A stretch of 47,351 nt of DNA, from positions 1 to 47,351 of the forward strand of contig DASXBJ010000024.1 in the NCBI GenBank assembly GCA_036491755.1, read 5' to 3'. Positions within the stretch are counted from its first letter, which is position 1; every line of letters begins with the position of its first letter. The position numbers were made by a program, and so were the translations under genes. Positions 8,090 through 19,697 of the stretch are shown in pieces. This DNA is from DASXBJ01 sp036491755 (lineage in GTDB: Bacteria > Chloroflexota > Dormibacteria > Dormibacterales > Dormibacteraceae). The notes beneath the pieces were generated by a model. The model saw only the letters and a list, made by a program, of their open reading frames with translations. It had not been told where the DNA came from and searched no databases.

Positions 8090-8107
8090 GGTTGTCCGCC
8101 GACAACC
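8090..8107. repeat. Inverted repeat upstream of the exported-protein gene
   Basis: GGTTGTC (8090-8096), CGCC, GACAACC (8101-8107): perfect 7-base arms. It lies 21 bases before GTG 8068 on the minus strand, so it could be an operator or a 5' leader hairpin. A second perfect palindrome, TCCTTAAGGA, is at 8154-8163 in the same AT-rich gap. Confidence 0.5.
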
Positions 8108-8188
8108 CTCACCCCTTTAGAGCGAGAACGCTAGTGCGAAATGTTTGGGTCGCTCCTTAAGGAACTGTTAAGACTCATTCAGATTGTT

Positions 8189-9829
8189 TTAGATCGCAAT
8201 ATCCTTCCGGGTGAACCTTGCAGACGCGACGACCAGCGCCGCGGCGCCGACCGCCAGGATGACCAGCGTGTCCCCCACAGGCAGGCCGTTCAGGACGGGC
8301 GTTCCGTAGTAGTAGAAGGCCGACAGCCGCTGCGTCGCCTCGGGCCAGTTCAGGCCTGGTCCGACAAAGCTGATGAAGAACCAGATCACCAGGAGGAAGC
8401 TGAGCAGGCCGGTGTCAAATGCCGTGCGCAGCCAACCCGCGAACAGGTAGCCGAGCGCCGCCACCAGCAGGCCCATCGGGACCATCGACAGGGTCGCCGC
8501 CGCCAGGTTGCCTTCGTTGATGTTCATTCCCTCGGACGCCACCGCGAGCACGGTGACGATCAGTGTCAGCACCGCGATGACGACTGTTGAAGTCGCCAGC
8601 GCTCCAAACCGCCCGAGCAGCACCGACAGCCGTGGTTGCGGCGTCGCCAGCACCAGCTCGAGACGCCCATCCTCCTCGTCCGCCGCCCACCGGCTCGCCT
8701 GGGTGACCGCGAAGGCCATCAGCAGCAGCGGGAGGAAGATGAAGAGCGAGCTCAGGATGGTTGCGGTGGTCCCGCTGGAACCGCCGGCATGCAGGATGTG
8801 CTGCAGCGCCGGCGAGCCCTGCAGCAGCTTGTTGAGCTCCGCCTCGGTCTGCTTCACGACCACCACCATCCAGCCCCCGAAGCCTGCGATCGCCACCGTC
8901 CACCAGAACGTGGGCACGATCAGCGTCGCCAGGCTTCGCGCGTAGACGGACCGCAGCGACCAATCGCCCTGGAACAGCGGGCGCTCAGACGCAGAGGCTC
9001 GCCGGCGCAGGCGTAGAAAACCTGGCAATTCGATCACGCCGCCGATGTCGCGGCGCGCGAAGAGCCAGATGCCGCCCCCGCCAAGGACGACCGCCAGCGC
9101 AATCAGGAACGCCATCGCGCCGAGGTTGGCGCCGTAACCCGGGACCAGCGGCTTGCTGAGGTTGAAGTAGTAGATCGGGGACAGCCGGCTCAGCCACTCG
9201 GCGTTCGGGACGACCCGATGCACCATGTCCACGATGATGAACACGAAGAGCAGCCCCGAGGTCAGGCCGGTCGCCGGGCGGCGCTCCGCGGTGAACTGTG
9301 AGACCAGCAGGCCGACACCGCCGAAGAACGCGCCGATCACCGCCAGGTTGACGCCGAAAAGGATCGCGTCGGCAAAGCTGAGCCCGGCATTCACCCTCGC
9401 GCTGCCGGCGTAGGCGAGCACCCCGATGATCACCGCCATCAGCAGCAGCGCGGTCCACATGGCGGCCACCTTCTCCAGCGCCACGCGGACTCGCGGCCGC
9501 GGCATCGAGAGGAGGACGTTGAGCGAGCCTCGATCCTCCTCTCCGCGCAGCATCCCGGTGTGGGCGAGAATCGGCCAGAGCACGACGACCAGGATGGTCC
9601 CACCGTATTTCCAGGTCGCGTAGCCGCCCGGGGTGTCGAGCTTGAGCGGTTCGGCGATCCAGGCGAAGCTCGGGCCGAGGGCGACGAGCGATGCCCGCGC
9701 CGCCGGCGTCGCGGCGACCGAAGGAAAGGCGGCGAAGATCGTGAGCATCAGCAATCCCATACCGAAGCCCCAGCCGAGGATCGGCACGCGGTAATCGCGC
9801 AGCGTCTTGAGGTAGATGCTCCTAAACAC
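8189..9829 (-). CDS. ABC-2 type exporter permease, two fused six-helix halves
   Basis: 546-residue polytopic permease. It has two homologous halves of about six membrane segments: the first from RSIYLKTLRDYRVPILGWGF, the second from VYARSLATLIVPTFWWTVAI. The double-length form matches the group described as putative exporters of polyketide antibiotics (COG3559). GTG 9829 is chosen over an upstream codon at 10060 because it starts the first conserved segment and overlaps the ATPase stop by eight bases, a normal coupling. It forms the membrane part of an exporter with the upstream ATPase under the local TetR regulator. The exported compound is unknown; drug efflux is the usual role. Confidence 0.92.
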   Translation of the reverse strand: MFRSIYLKTLRDYRVPILGWGFGMGLLMLTIFAAFPSVAATPAARASLVALGPSFAWIAEPLKLDTPGGYATWKYGGTILVVVLWPILAHTGMLRGEEDRGSLNVLLSMPRPRVRVALEKVAAMWTALLLMAVIIGVLAYAGSARVNAGLSFADAILFGVNLAVIGAFFGGVGLLVSQFTAERRPATGLTSGLLFVFIIVDMVHRVVPNAEWLSRLSPIYYFNLSKPLVPGYGANLGAMAFLIALAVVLGGGGIWLFARRDIGGVIELPGFLRLRRRASASERPLFQGDWSLRSVYARSLATLIVPTFWWTVAIAGFGGWMVVVVKQTEAELNKLLQGSPALQHILHAGGSSGTTATILSSLFIFLPLLLMAFAVTQASRWAADEEDGRLELVLATPQPRLSVLLGRFGALATSTVVIAVLTLIVTVLAVASEGMNINEGNLAAATLSMVPMGLLVAALGYLFAGWLRTAFDTGLLSFLLVIWFFISFVGPGLNWPEATQRLSAFYYYGTPVLNGLPVGDTLVILAVGAAALVVASARFTRKDIAI

Positions 9830-10745
9830 GGCTCGGCTCCGGTTCGGAAACCCGATCCGCCTGGTAGTAGCGCATGAAGACGTCGTCCAGGCTGGGTTCG
9901 TTGGTGGTGAACGTCGTGACGGAATGGCGCGCGGCCGCCTTGACGACGGCGTCCAGCCCTCCCTGCACCGCCAAGCGGAGCGTGTGGCCATCGGGCAGCG
10001 CCTCCACCTTATCCACTCCGGGCAGGATCTGGAACTCCTCGACCGGCGTGGCGCCGGCAAAGGCGATCGTGACCTCGTGCACCTTGATGTCTTTCAGCTC
10101 GGCCAGGCCACCGATACGAACAATCCGCCCGTCGCGGATGATCGCCACCCGGTTGCACGTCTGCTCGACCTCCGAGAGGATGTGCGAGGAGAGAAACACT
10201 GTGCGGCCCTCGGCGCGAACCTCGGCCACGAGCCGGTCGAACTCCTGCTGGTTGAGCGGATCGAGCCCGCCTGTCGGTTCGTCCAGGACGACCAGGCGCG
10301 GCCGGTGCATGAACGCCTGGACCAGCCCGACCTTGCGCTTGTTGCCGCTCGAATAGTGGCGAAACTTGCGGCTGGGGTCGAGGTCGAAACGCTTCATCAG
10401 CTGCTTCACGTACACCTGGTCGACGCCGCCGCGCAGGTGCCCGAAGTAGTCGATGAGCTGGCCGCCGGTCAGGCCGGGGTCGAGCGAGAGCTCGCCGGGC
10501 AGATACCCGATCCGCTTTTTGATCTCCACCGAGTCGATCCAGCAATCAAGGCCGTCGATCTTCGCCGTCCCCGCCTGGGCGCGCAGCAGCGCCATGAGCA
10601 CCCGGATCGTCGTGGTCTTGCCCGCGCCGTTGGGGCCGAGAAAACCGAAGACCTCGCCCTCCTCCACCTGGAAGGAGACATCGGCGATTCCGCGCTTGCT
10701 GCCATAGCTCTTGGTGAGCCCCTGGACCTCGATCATCGCTGTCAC
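9822..10745 (-). CDS. ABC transporter ATP-binding protein
   Basis: 307-residue nucleotide-binding subunit. Walker A is GPNGAGKTTT, the signature is SSGNKRKVGL (a variant of LSGGQ common in DrrA-like exporters) and Walker B is LVVLDEPTGGLDP, with the switch histidine in SSHIL. The C-terminal ~80 residues form the extra domain usual in ABC-2 ATPases. GTG 10745 has AGGAG nine bases upstream; ATG 10736 is an in-frame alternative. It lies between tetR (24-base gap) and the permease (8-base overlap), so the three genes form one operon. The complex would export a hydrophobic or toxic compound using ATP. Confidence 0.95.
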   Translation of the reverse strand: MTAMIEVQGLTKSYGSKRGIADVSFQVEEGEVFGFLGPNGAGKTTTIRVLMALLRAQAGTAKIDGLDCWIDSVEIKKRIGYLPGELSLDPGLTGGQLIDYFGHLRGGVDQVYVKQLMKRFDLDPSRKFRHYSSGNKRKVGLVQAFMHRPRLVVLDEPTGGLDPLNQQEFDRLVAEVRAEGRTVFLSSHILSEVEQTCNRVAIIRDGRIVRIGGLAELKDIKVHEVTIAFAGATPVEEFQILPGVDKVEALPDGHTLRLAVQGGLDAVVKAAARHSVTTFTTNEPSLDDVFMRYYQADRVSEPEPSRV

Positions 10746-10769
10746 TGGTATCTACTCCTCAATGCAGGA

Positions 10770-11453
10770 TCAGCCGAACCAAAAGCGCAGCGCCGGACCG
10801 TCGATCAACGTCAGCGACCCCGCCCGCAGACCCAGGATCCGCTCGCAAGCCATCGTGTTCGCGGCGACGGCCCGCTCCACATCCTCGAACCCGATGGTGT
10901 TGGCCTGCCTCGCCAGGAACAGCTCGATCGCCACATCGCTGAAGCTCTGCAGCATCCCGACGACCACCCTCGCCGCCTCATCGGGAGCGCCGGAATCGAA
11001 CGATCCCTCGGCGTTGCCCTGCCTGATGATCGCCGACAGCATCGGCACAAGGCGGGTTACCCCGGTGCGCCGGAACTTCTCGCGCACGACAGCGTTGTGG
11101 TCCGAGATCCACACTTCGAGGAGGGCGAGCACTAGCGGCTTTCGCTCCGCTTTGAAGCTCTGGATCCCGGCGAAGACGCTCTCGAACTTGCGCAGCGCGG
11201 AAAGATGCGGATCGTCGACGAAAGGTGTCACCGCCCCGAGCCCGGCGTCCATCATCCGGTCGACGACCGCCTCGAGGAGTGCTTCCTTGGAGTCGAAGTA
11301 ATGGTAGAAAGCTCCTCGGGAGGCCTCGATCTCGTCGAGGACGTCCTGCACGCTCATCTGCTCGTAGCCCCTGGTCTGGATGAGGCGCTGGGCAGCCTCG
11401 ACGAACGCCTCCCGCTTGACCGTGTGGGCAGCGGGGTTCAGCGTCCGGGCCAT
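10770..11453 (-). CDS. TetR-family regulator of the ABC exporter operon
   Basis: 227-residue regulator. The helix-turn-helix lies at about residues 15-62: AFVEAAQRLIQTRGYEQMS, then VQDVLDEIEASRGAFYHYF and SKEALLEAV. The C-terminal domain is helical with no known ligand signature. The ATG at 11453 has no Shine-Dalgarno sequence; TATAGT lies eight bases upstream, giving a nearly leaderless mRNA. A perfect 17-bp palindrome adjoins this -10 element, so autorepression of the whole tetR-ATPase-permease operon is likely, with release by the exporter's substrate. Confidence 0.94.
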   Translation of the reverse strand: MARTLNPAAHTVKREAFVEAAQRLIQTRGYEQMSVQDVLDEIEASRGAFYHYFDSKEALLEAVVDRMMDAGLGAVTPFVDDPHLSALRKFESVFAGIQSFKAERKPLVLALLEVWISDHNAVVREKFRRTGVTRLVPMLSAIIRQGNAEGSFDSGAPDEAARVVVGMLQSFSDVAIELFLARQANTIGFEDVERAVAANTMACERILGLRAGSLTLIDGPALRFWFG

Positions 11454-11461
11454 GTGGCCAG

Positions 11462-11486
11462 ACTATAGCAGACCGACTGTCGGTCT
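11462..11486 (-). promoter_or_regulatory. tetR-ABC operon promoter with 17-bp TetR operator
   Basis: TATAGT (11462-11467, minus strand) ends eight bases before ATG 11453. Two bases further upstream, AGACCGACTGTCGGTCT (11470-11486) has perfect 8-base arms around one central base. The palindrome occupies the -10/-35 spacer, where bound TetR would block RNA polymerase. Confidence 0.7.
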
Positions 11487-11491
11487 ATTAA

Positions 11492-13381
11492 TCAGGAGGG
11501 GTTCACGAAGCCCTCGTGCCACAGCTGGAATGCGAAGAGTGTCCACAGCTGCTTTCGGTTGTCGCGGCGCCCCTCGAGGTGGTCGTCGACCAGGCGGCGC
11601 ACCGCGACGGGCTCAAAGAACCCATCGGCGGAGATCCGTTCCGGCGAGAGCGCCGAGAGCATCTGCTCTTTGAGCGGCCCCCGAAACCACTCGGCAATCG
11701 GGATGCCGAACCCTTTCTTCGGCCGGTTGAGGATGCTGTCCGGCAGGATTCCGCGCAGCGCTCGCTTGAGGATGAACTTGGAACGCATGCCGCGCAGCTT
11801 CACGTCGAGAGGCAGCCGCGTTGCGTACGCGACCAGGTCGTTGTTGAGCAGCGGTACCCTGCCCTCGAGCGACGCCATCATCGAAGCGCGGTCGAGCTTG
11901 ACCAGGATGTCGTTTTCGAGATACATCCGCATGTCGAGCAGCAAGACCTCATTCAACTCACCCCCCTCTCCTCTTGGAGGAGAAGGCCCGCGTGAGGGGC
12001 GCGAGCCGGCAAGTGCGTTGCGGACGCCAACCGAGAGAAGCGCATCCCGCTCCTCCGCCGCGAAGGATCCCATCCACCGCTGGTGCCGCTCCTCGACCGG
12101 GTATTGGACGCCGCTGACGAATCGCTTCGCGCGAAAATCGAAGCTCAGGTTGTCGCGCGAGACAGGCAGGCGCCGAACGACGGGTTCAACCAGCCCTTCG
12201 CGGAGCAAGCGGGGAGCGCGAAGGTAGTAACCCGCGAGCCGGTGGGCCTGCATCGTGGGATAGCCGGCGAACAACTCGTCCCCGCCGTCGCCGCCGAGGG
12301 CGACCTTGACATGCTCGCGCGTGAATGCGGACAGGAGATACGTCGGGATGATCGACGCGTCGCCCAGCGGCTCGTCGAGCAGCGTGGGCAGCCGTGGGAT
12401 CAGGCCGAGCAGCATGCCCGGCTCGAGGGTCAGCTCGTGGTGGTCCGTCCCCAGATGGCGCGCCACCTGGCGCGCGTGATCAGCCTCATCGAATGAACGC
12501 TCGGCGAACCCGACCGAGAAGCTCTTCACATCCCCGCCGAGCTGCGTCATCATCGCGGTTACTGCGCTCGAATCGATTCCCCCGGATAGGAACACCCCGA
12601 CCGGCACGTCGGCGATGAGCTCCTTGCGGACAGACTCCCGCAGCACAGCTCTCAGCTCCTCGCACGTGTCGTCCAGGCTCTCGATCCTGCCCGCGCCGTC
12701 CACGTTGAGGTCGGGCGACCAGTATCGGTTCAGCCGCGCCGTGGCGCCCTCGATCGACCAGGTCAGCGTGTGACCCGGGCGCAGCTTGTTGACGCCGAGC
12801 ACGATACTGCGGGGCGAAGGCACGAACTCGTAAGCCAGGTACTCGTCAAGCGCCACGGGGTCGACGCCCCTGCGCAGCGCGGGGTCCCGCATGAGTGCCT
12901 TGAGCTCGGAGGCGAACACGAGCCGGCGACCGTCGACGGCATAGTGCAGCGGCTTGATGCCCATGCGGTCGCGACCCAGAAACACCGATGCCCGCCTGCG
13001 ATCGAGCAGCGCGAACGCGAACATGCCGTTCAGCCGCCCGACAAGGTCCTCGCCCCACTCCTCATAGCCATGGACCAGGACCTCGGTGTCCGAGCTCGTA
13101 TAGAAGGTATGGCCGGCCGCGAGCAGGAGGTCGCGCAGCTCGAGATGGTTGTAGATCTCTCCGTTCTGAACCACCCATATGCTCGAGTCCTCGCTGTGGA
13201 TGGGTTGGTGGCCACCCTCCAGGTCGATGATCGATAGGCGGCGCATGCCCAGGGTGACGCCGCCTGCACTCACTTCGCCCTCGTCGTCCGGTCCGCGGTG
13301 CACCATGGACGAGCACATCCTGCGTACGAGCTCGCGGCCCGCCGCAGGCTCGCCTCCGGCGACCCCGCAGATGCCACACAT
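11492..13381 (-). CDS. asnB: Asparagine synthase, glutamine-hydrolysing
   Basis: 629 residues. The N-terminal Ntn glutaminase starts MCGICGVAGG with Cys2 as nucleophile and contains MVHRGPDDEG and NGEIYNHLELR. The synthetase domain has the PP-loop SGGIDSSAVTAM and the GGDGGDELFAGYP motif. It converts aspartate, glutamine and ATP to asparagine, or amidates a sugar or peptide in the related cell-surface enzymes of this size. An odd stretch at about residues 460-475 (SRPSRGPSPPRGEGGE) lies just before the conserved LLLDMRMYLENDILVK block; at DNA level it is a palindromic element (11957-12004). The ATG abuts the TAG of the glycosyltransferase gene (TAGATG), so the two are coupled. Confidence 0.93.
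   Translation of the reverse strand: MCGICGVAGGEPAAGRELVRRMCSSMVHRGPDDEGEVSAGGVTLGMRRLSIIDLEGGHQPIHSEDSSIWVVQNGEIYNHLELRDLLLAAGHTFYTSSDTEVLVHGYEEWGEDLVGRLNGMFAFALLDRRRASVFLGRDRMGIKPLHYAVDGRRLVFASELKALMRDPALRRGVDPVALDEYLAYEFVPSPRSIVLGVNKLRPGHTLTWSIEGATARLNRYWSPDLNVDGAGRIESLDDTCEELRAVLRESVRKELIADVPVGVFLSGGIDSSAVTAMMTQLGGDVKSFSVGFAERSFDEADHARQVARHLGTDHHELTLEPGMLLGLIPRLPTLLDEPLGDASIIPTYLLSAFTREHVKVALGGDGGDELFAGYPTMQAHRLAGYYLRAPRLLREGLVEPVVRRLPVSRDNLSFDFRAKRFVSGVQYPVEERHQRWMGSFAAEERDALLSVGVRNALAGSRPSRGPSPPRGEGGELNEVLLLDMRMYLENDILVKLDRASMMASLEGRVPLLNNDLVAYATRLPLDVKLRGMRSKFILKRALRGILPDSILNRPKKGFGIPIAEWFRGPLKEQMLSALSPERISADGFFEPVAVRRLVDDHLEGRRDNRKQLWTLFAFQLWHEGFVNPS
11957..12004. repeat. Palindromic element inserted in frame in asnB (copy 2)
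   Basis: Core hairpin TCTCCTC (11967-11973), TTG, GAGGAGA (11977-11983), perfect 7-base arms, flanked by a run of C on one side and AAGGCCCGCGTGAGGGGC on the other. This layout is that of small intergenic palindromic repeats, yet it lies inside an otherwise conserved coding region and keeps the frame. Confidence 0.6.
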
Positions 13382-14446
13382 CTAAGAGCGGTGCCGCAAT
13401 GCCTCTCCCTCCTCCCCTCTGGGAGACGGTTCGGGTGATTCGCGCAACCCGGCATTGCGTCGCTTCGGAGTTCCCTCGATGATCTCCCGGATCACGTACG
13501 TCGCCTTGGCCTGCGACTCGTGGTAGGTGCGGATCGAAAGCTCGGCGAGCAACCCCATGAGGATGAACTGCACGCCGACGATGGCAAGGAAGACAGCCAG
13601 CAGCAGCAGGGGATTGTTGTGAGCGAAGGGATGGGGCGGCAGCAGCTTCTGGATGATCACGATCGCGCCGCAGATGAATGCGATCGCCCACAGCCCGAAC
13701 GCGGCAAAGCCGAAGAAATAGATCGGCTTCGTCGAGTAGCTGCCCAGGAGCTTGACGGTCATCAGATCGAGCAGCACGCGCGATGTGCGCGACAGCGAGT
13801 ACTTCGACTTGCCGAACGCCCTCGCCCGGTGGTTCACGGTGATCTCCGTGATGCGCGCTCCCACCCATGACGCGTACACCGGGATGAAACGGTGCATCTC
13901 GCCGTACAGCTTCACGTCCTGGATGACGTCGCGGTGATAAGCCTTGAGCGTGCAGCCGAAATCGTTCAGGCGCACGCCCGTGACCCGCGCGATGATCCAG
14001 TTGGCGATCCTTGAGGGCAGGACGCGCGACGCCTCGTCCTGCCGCGTCTTGCGCCAGCCGCTGGCGACGTCGTAGCCCTCGTCGATCTTCTCCAGCAAGC
14101 GCGGGATGTCGTGCGGGTCGTTCTGCATGTCGCCGTCCATGAAGACCAGGATGTCGCCGCGACTGTGGTCGATCCCCGCCTGCACGGCCGCGGTCTGGCC
14201 GAAGTTGCGGCGAAACGAGACCACGCGCACCCGGCTGTCGCGCCCGACGAGCTGACCCAGCTTCTCGCTGCTGCCGTCGCGGCTCCCGTCGTCGATGTAG
14301 AGCACCTCGAAGGAGAGGGCCAGCGACTCGAGCACGCCCATCAACTCTTCGTGCAGCGGCTCGATGCTCTCGACCTCGTTGAAGACCAGGACGATGACCG
14401 ACAGCCGCGGCGCGATCGATGCCTGCGCGCGGATTCGTGAGGCCAC
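13382..14446 (-). CDS. Family 2 glycosyltransferase (polyprenyl-phosphate sugar type)
   Basis: 354 residues. The GT-A domain (about 10-240) starts PRLSVIVLVFNEVESIEPL and has IDDGSRDGS, FRRNFGQTAAVQAG and the DGDMQNDP motif, whose DxD binds UDP-sugar and metal. Two membrane segments follow (about 240-265 and 275-305), the layout of GtrB/ArnC/DPM1-like enzymes that load a sugar on polyprenyl phosphate at the inner membrane. The C-terminal ~18 residues (ESPEPSPRGEEGEALRHRS) come from a palindromic element. GTG 14446 is supported by TAAAAT exactly six bases upstream. It is followed without a gap by asnB and is divergent from a DUF2079 protein, suggesting envelope glycan or glycoprotein synthesis. 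Confidence 0.93.
   Translation of the reverse strand: MASRIRAQASIAPRLSVIVLVFNEVESIEPLHEELMGVLESLALSFEVLYIDDGSRDGSSEKLGQLVGRDSRVRVVSFRRNFGQTAAVQAGIDHSRGDILVFMDGDMQNDPHDIPRLLEKIDEGYDVASGWRKTRQDEASRVLPSRIANWIIARVTGVRLNDFGCTLKAYHRDVIQDVKLYGEMHRFIPVYASWVGARITEITVNHRARAFGKSKYSLSRTSRVLLDLMTVKLLGSYSTKPIYFFGFAAFGLWAIAFICGAIVIIQKLLPPHPFAHNNPLLLLAVFLAIVGVQFILMGLLAELSIRTYHESQAKATYVIREIIEGTPKRRNAGLRESPEPSPRGEEGEALRHRS
13402..13440. repeat. Palindromic element at the 3' end of the glycosyltransferase gene (copy 3)
   Basis: Hairpin CTCCC (13412-13416), CTCT, GGGAG (13421-13425), preceded by CCTCTCCCT and followed by ACGGTTCGGGTGA. Order and bases parallel the asnB element (CCTCT, hairpin, A-GG, CG-GTGA). 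It is translated in the same strand and phase, giving a PSPRGEEGE peptide. Confidence 0.5.
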
Positions 14447-14452
14447 GAACCG

Positions 14453-14458
14453 ATTTTA
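14453..14458 (-). promoter_or_regulatory. Leaderless -10 element of the family 2 glycosyltransferase gene
   Basis: TAAAAT on the minus strand, then CGGTTC, then GTG 14446: six bases between hexamer and start codon and no Shine-Dalgarno sequence. It would also transcribe asnB. Confidence 0.65.
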
Positions 14459-14518
14459 GGCTTGGTAAGCTCGGCCACCGATGAGCCGATTGGTCTGCGT
14501 CCGAAGCCGGCTCCGACG

Positions 14519-16024
14519 ATGTCTCGACGCCAGTACACAATGTCGCTCGCACCGAGCCGGCACGAGATGACGGCCGAAGTCGCGCGCGCGACGGCGGCGG
14601 AGTGCGAGGACGGCCGCGCCGAGGCCTGGTGGATCTTCGTGTCGATCCCGCTGCTCGCCGCGGCCATCGCGTTCGCCTGGACCCTGCATGGCACGCTCGA
14701 GCGCCTGTATGGGATGACCGCGCCGGCGTGGGATTTCGCCTACGACCAGCAGGTCATCCGGAACATCTCCATCGGGCAGGGCTTTTATTCGAGCTTCGCC
14801 CGCGCCAACTTCCTCGGCATACATTTCGAGCTGATCTTCGTGGTGCTCGCCGCCGTGGAGAAGCTGTGGCCCAGTCCCGCGGTGCTGCTGATCTTTTCGT
14901 CCGCCGGCCTTGCTGCGACCGCCCCCGCCGCTTATCTCTTCTTCCGCTCCATCCTGCCGGCCGAGCGTCCGGAATCGCCATGGCTGGCCATGGCCCTGTC
15001 GACGCCCATTCCGTTCTGGGCGGCGATCCAGGGCACGGCGAGCGACTTCTTCCACCCGGAGAACATGGCGCTCGCCTTCGCCCTGTTCGCGGCCTGGGCC
15101 GGGATACGCGGACACCGGGTGGCGATGTGGATCTTCTGCATCCTCGTGCTGTCGTGCAAGGAGGACCAGGTCTACACGGTGGGAGTGATTGCCATCCTCA
15201 TGAGGGTGCACGGCGCCCCGGCTGTCAAGAAGCACTGGCGTTTCATCGTCTACCTGGCCGTGGCCTGGTTCCTCGTCGGCACCGGGGTCGTGCAGCAGCA
15301 CTACCGCAACGGCGGATACACAGACTTTGTCTACTACGCATGGCTCGTCGGCCTCGACCCGACGCTGCCGATCAACGTCAATACGTTCCTCGAGGCGTTC
15401 GTGCGGCCGGGCGCCCTGCTGGTCCTAGGCGGGATAGCCGCCTCGCTGGTCGCGATGCCTCTCCTGGCGCCGCGATGGCTGCTGCTGGTCATTCCGCCCT
15501 ACCTCGCCAACGTGCTGAGCGGCCACACCCCGCAAAACACCCTCGGCGACCACTACGTGATGCTGCTGCTGTTCCCGATCATCGTGGCGGCGGGCGTCGG
15601 GGCGCGCAACTTCATCCAGGCCCGCTCGTTCCGGCCCGCCCTGGCGCTGCTCGCGATCATCCCTGGGTTCGTGCTGGGCTGGACGATGGGGAACCTGCCG
15701 CCCACCCCCCGGGCGAACATGTACCTGTACTCCCGCCCGAACTCGGTTGCCGAGCTGCTGACCGCCACATCGATCATCCCGCCGGACGCCCCGGTCAACG
15801 CCGACGACGGCCTGACGGTCTGGCTCGCCAACCGCCACATCATCAACGACTTTCCGGACAAGCTCGATGCGAGCTGCTACGTGGTGATCGACAACCAGCC
15901 GTTCCTGAACGGACCGACCCACCCCTATCTGCGTCTCGACACCCTCAACGCGCTGCCTGGAAGCGGCCGCCGCCTGCTGTTCGACGACGGCAGGTTCCAG
16001 GTCTGGAGCCCGGTCGGGGACTGA
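14519..16024 (+). CDS. DUF2079 polytopic membrane protein
   Basis: About 501 residues with some ten membrane segments. Family blocks of DUF2079 are visible: WDFAYDQQVIRNISIGQGF, then SSFARANFLGIHFELIFVVLA, and CKEDQVYTVGVIAILM. DUF2079 proteins resemble GT-C membrane glycosyltransferases that use polyprenyl-phosphate sugars, but activity is not established. A soluble C-terminal ~100-residue part (from about ANMYLYSRPNSVAEL) faces outside by analogy. The start is uncertain: ATG 14519, ATG 14540 and TTG 14462 are all in frame without a Shine-Dalgarno sequence. It is divergent from the polyprenyl sugar transferase gene, which could make its donor, and lies 22 bases before metH. Confidence 0.82.
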   Translation: MSRRQYTMSLAPSRHEMTAEVARATAAECEDGRAEAWWIFVSIPLLAAAIAFAWTLHGTLERLYGMTAPAWDFAYDQQVIRNISIGQGFYSSFARANFLGIHFELIFVVLAAVEKLWPSPAVLLIFSSAGLAATAPAAYLFFRSILPAERPESPWLAMALSTPIPFWAAIQGTASDFFHPENMALAFALFAAWAGIRGHRVAMWIFCILVLSCKEDQVYTVGVIAILMRVHGAPAVKKHWRFIVYLAVAWFLVGTGVVQQHYRNGGYTDFVYYAWLVGLDPTLPINVNTFLEAFVRPGALLVLGGIAASLVAMPLLAPRWLLLVIPPYLANVLSGHTPQNTLGDHYVMLLLFPIIVAAGVGARNFIQARSFRPALALLAIIPGFVLGWTMGNLPPTPRANMYLYSRPNSVAELLTATSIIPPDAPVNADDGLTVWLANRHIINDFPDKLDASCYVVIDNQPFLNGPTHPYLRLDTLNALPGSGRRLLFDDGRFQVWSPVGD

Positions 16025-16046
16025 GTACGTAGTCTTAGAGGTTCCC

Positions 16047-19693
<3,647 letters not shown>

Positions 19694-19697
<4 letters not shown>

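Noticed and set aside
9816..11135. 439-codon open frame on the plus strand
   Set aside because: It is antisense to the ABC ATPase and TetR genes.
16025..16046. Cobalamin riboswitch upstream of metH
   Set aside because: The gap is only 22 bases and the upstream coding sequence shows no B12-box-like sequence.
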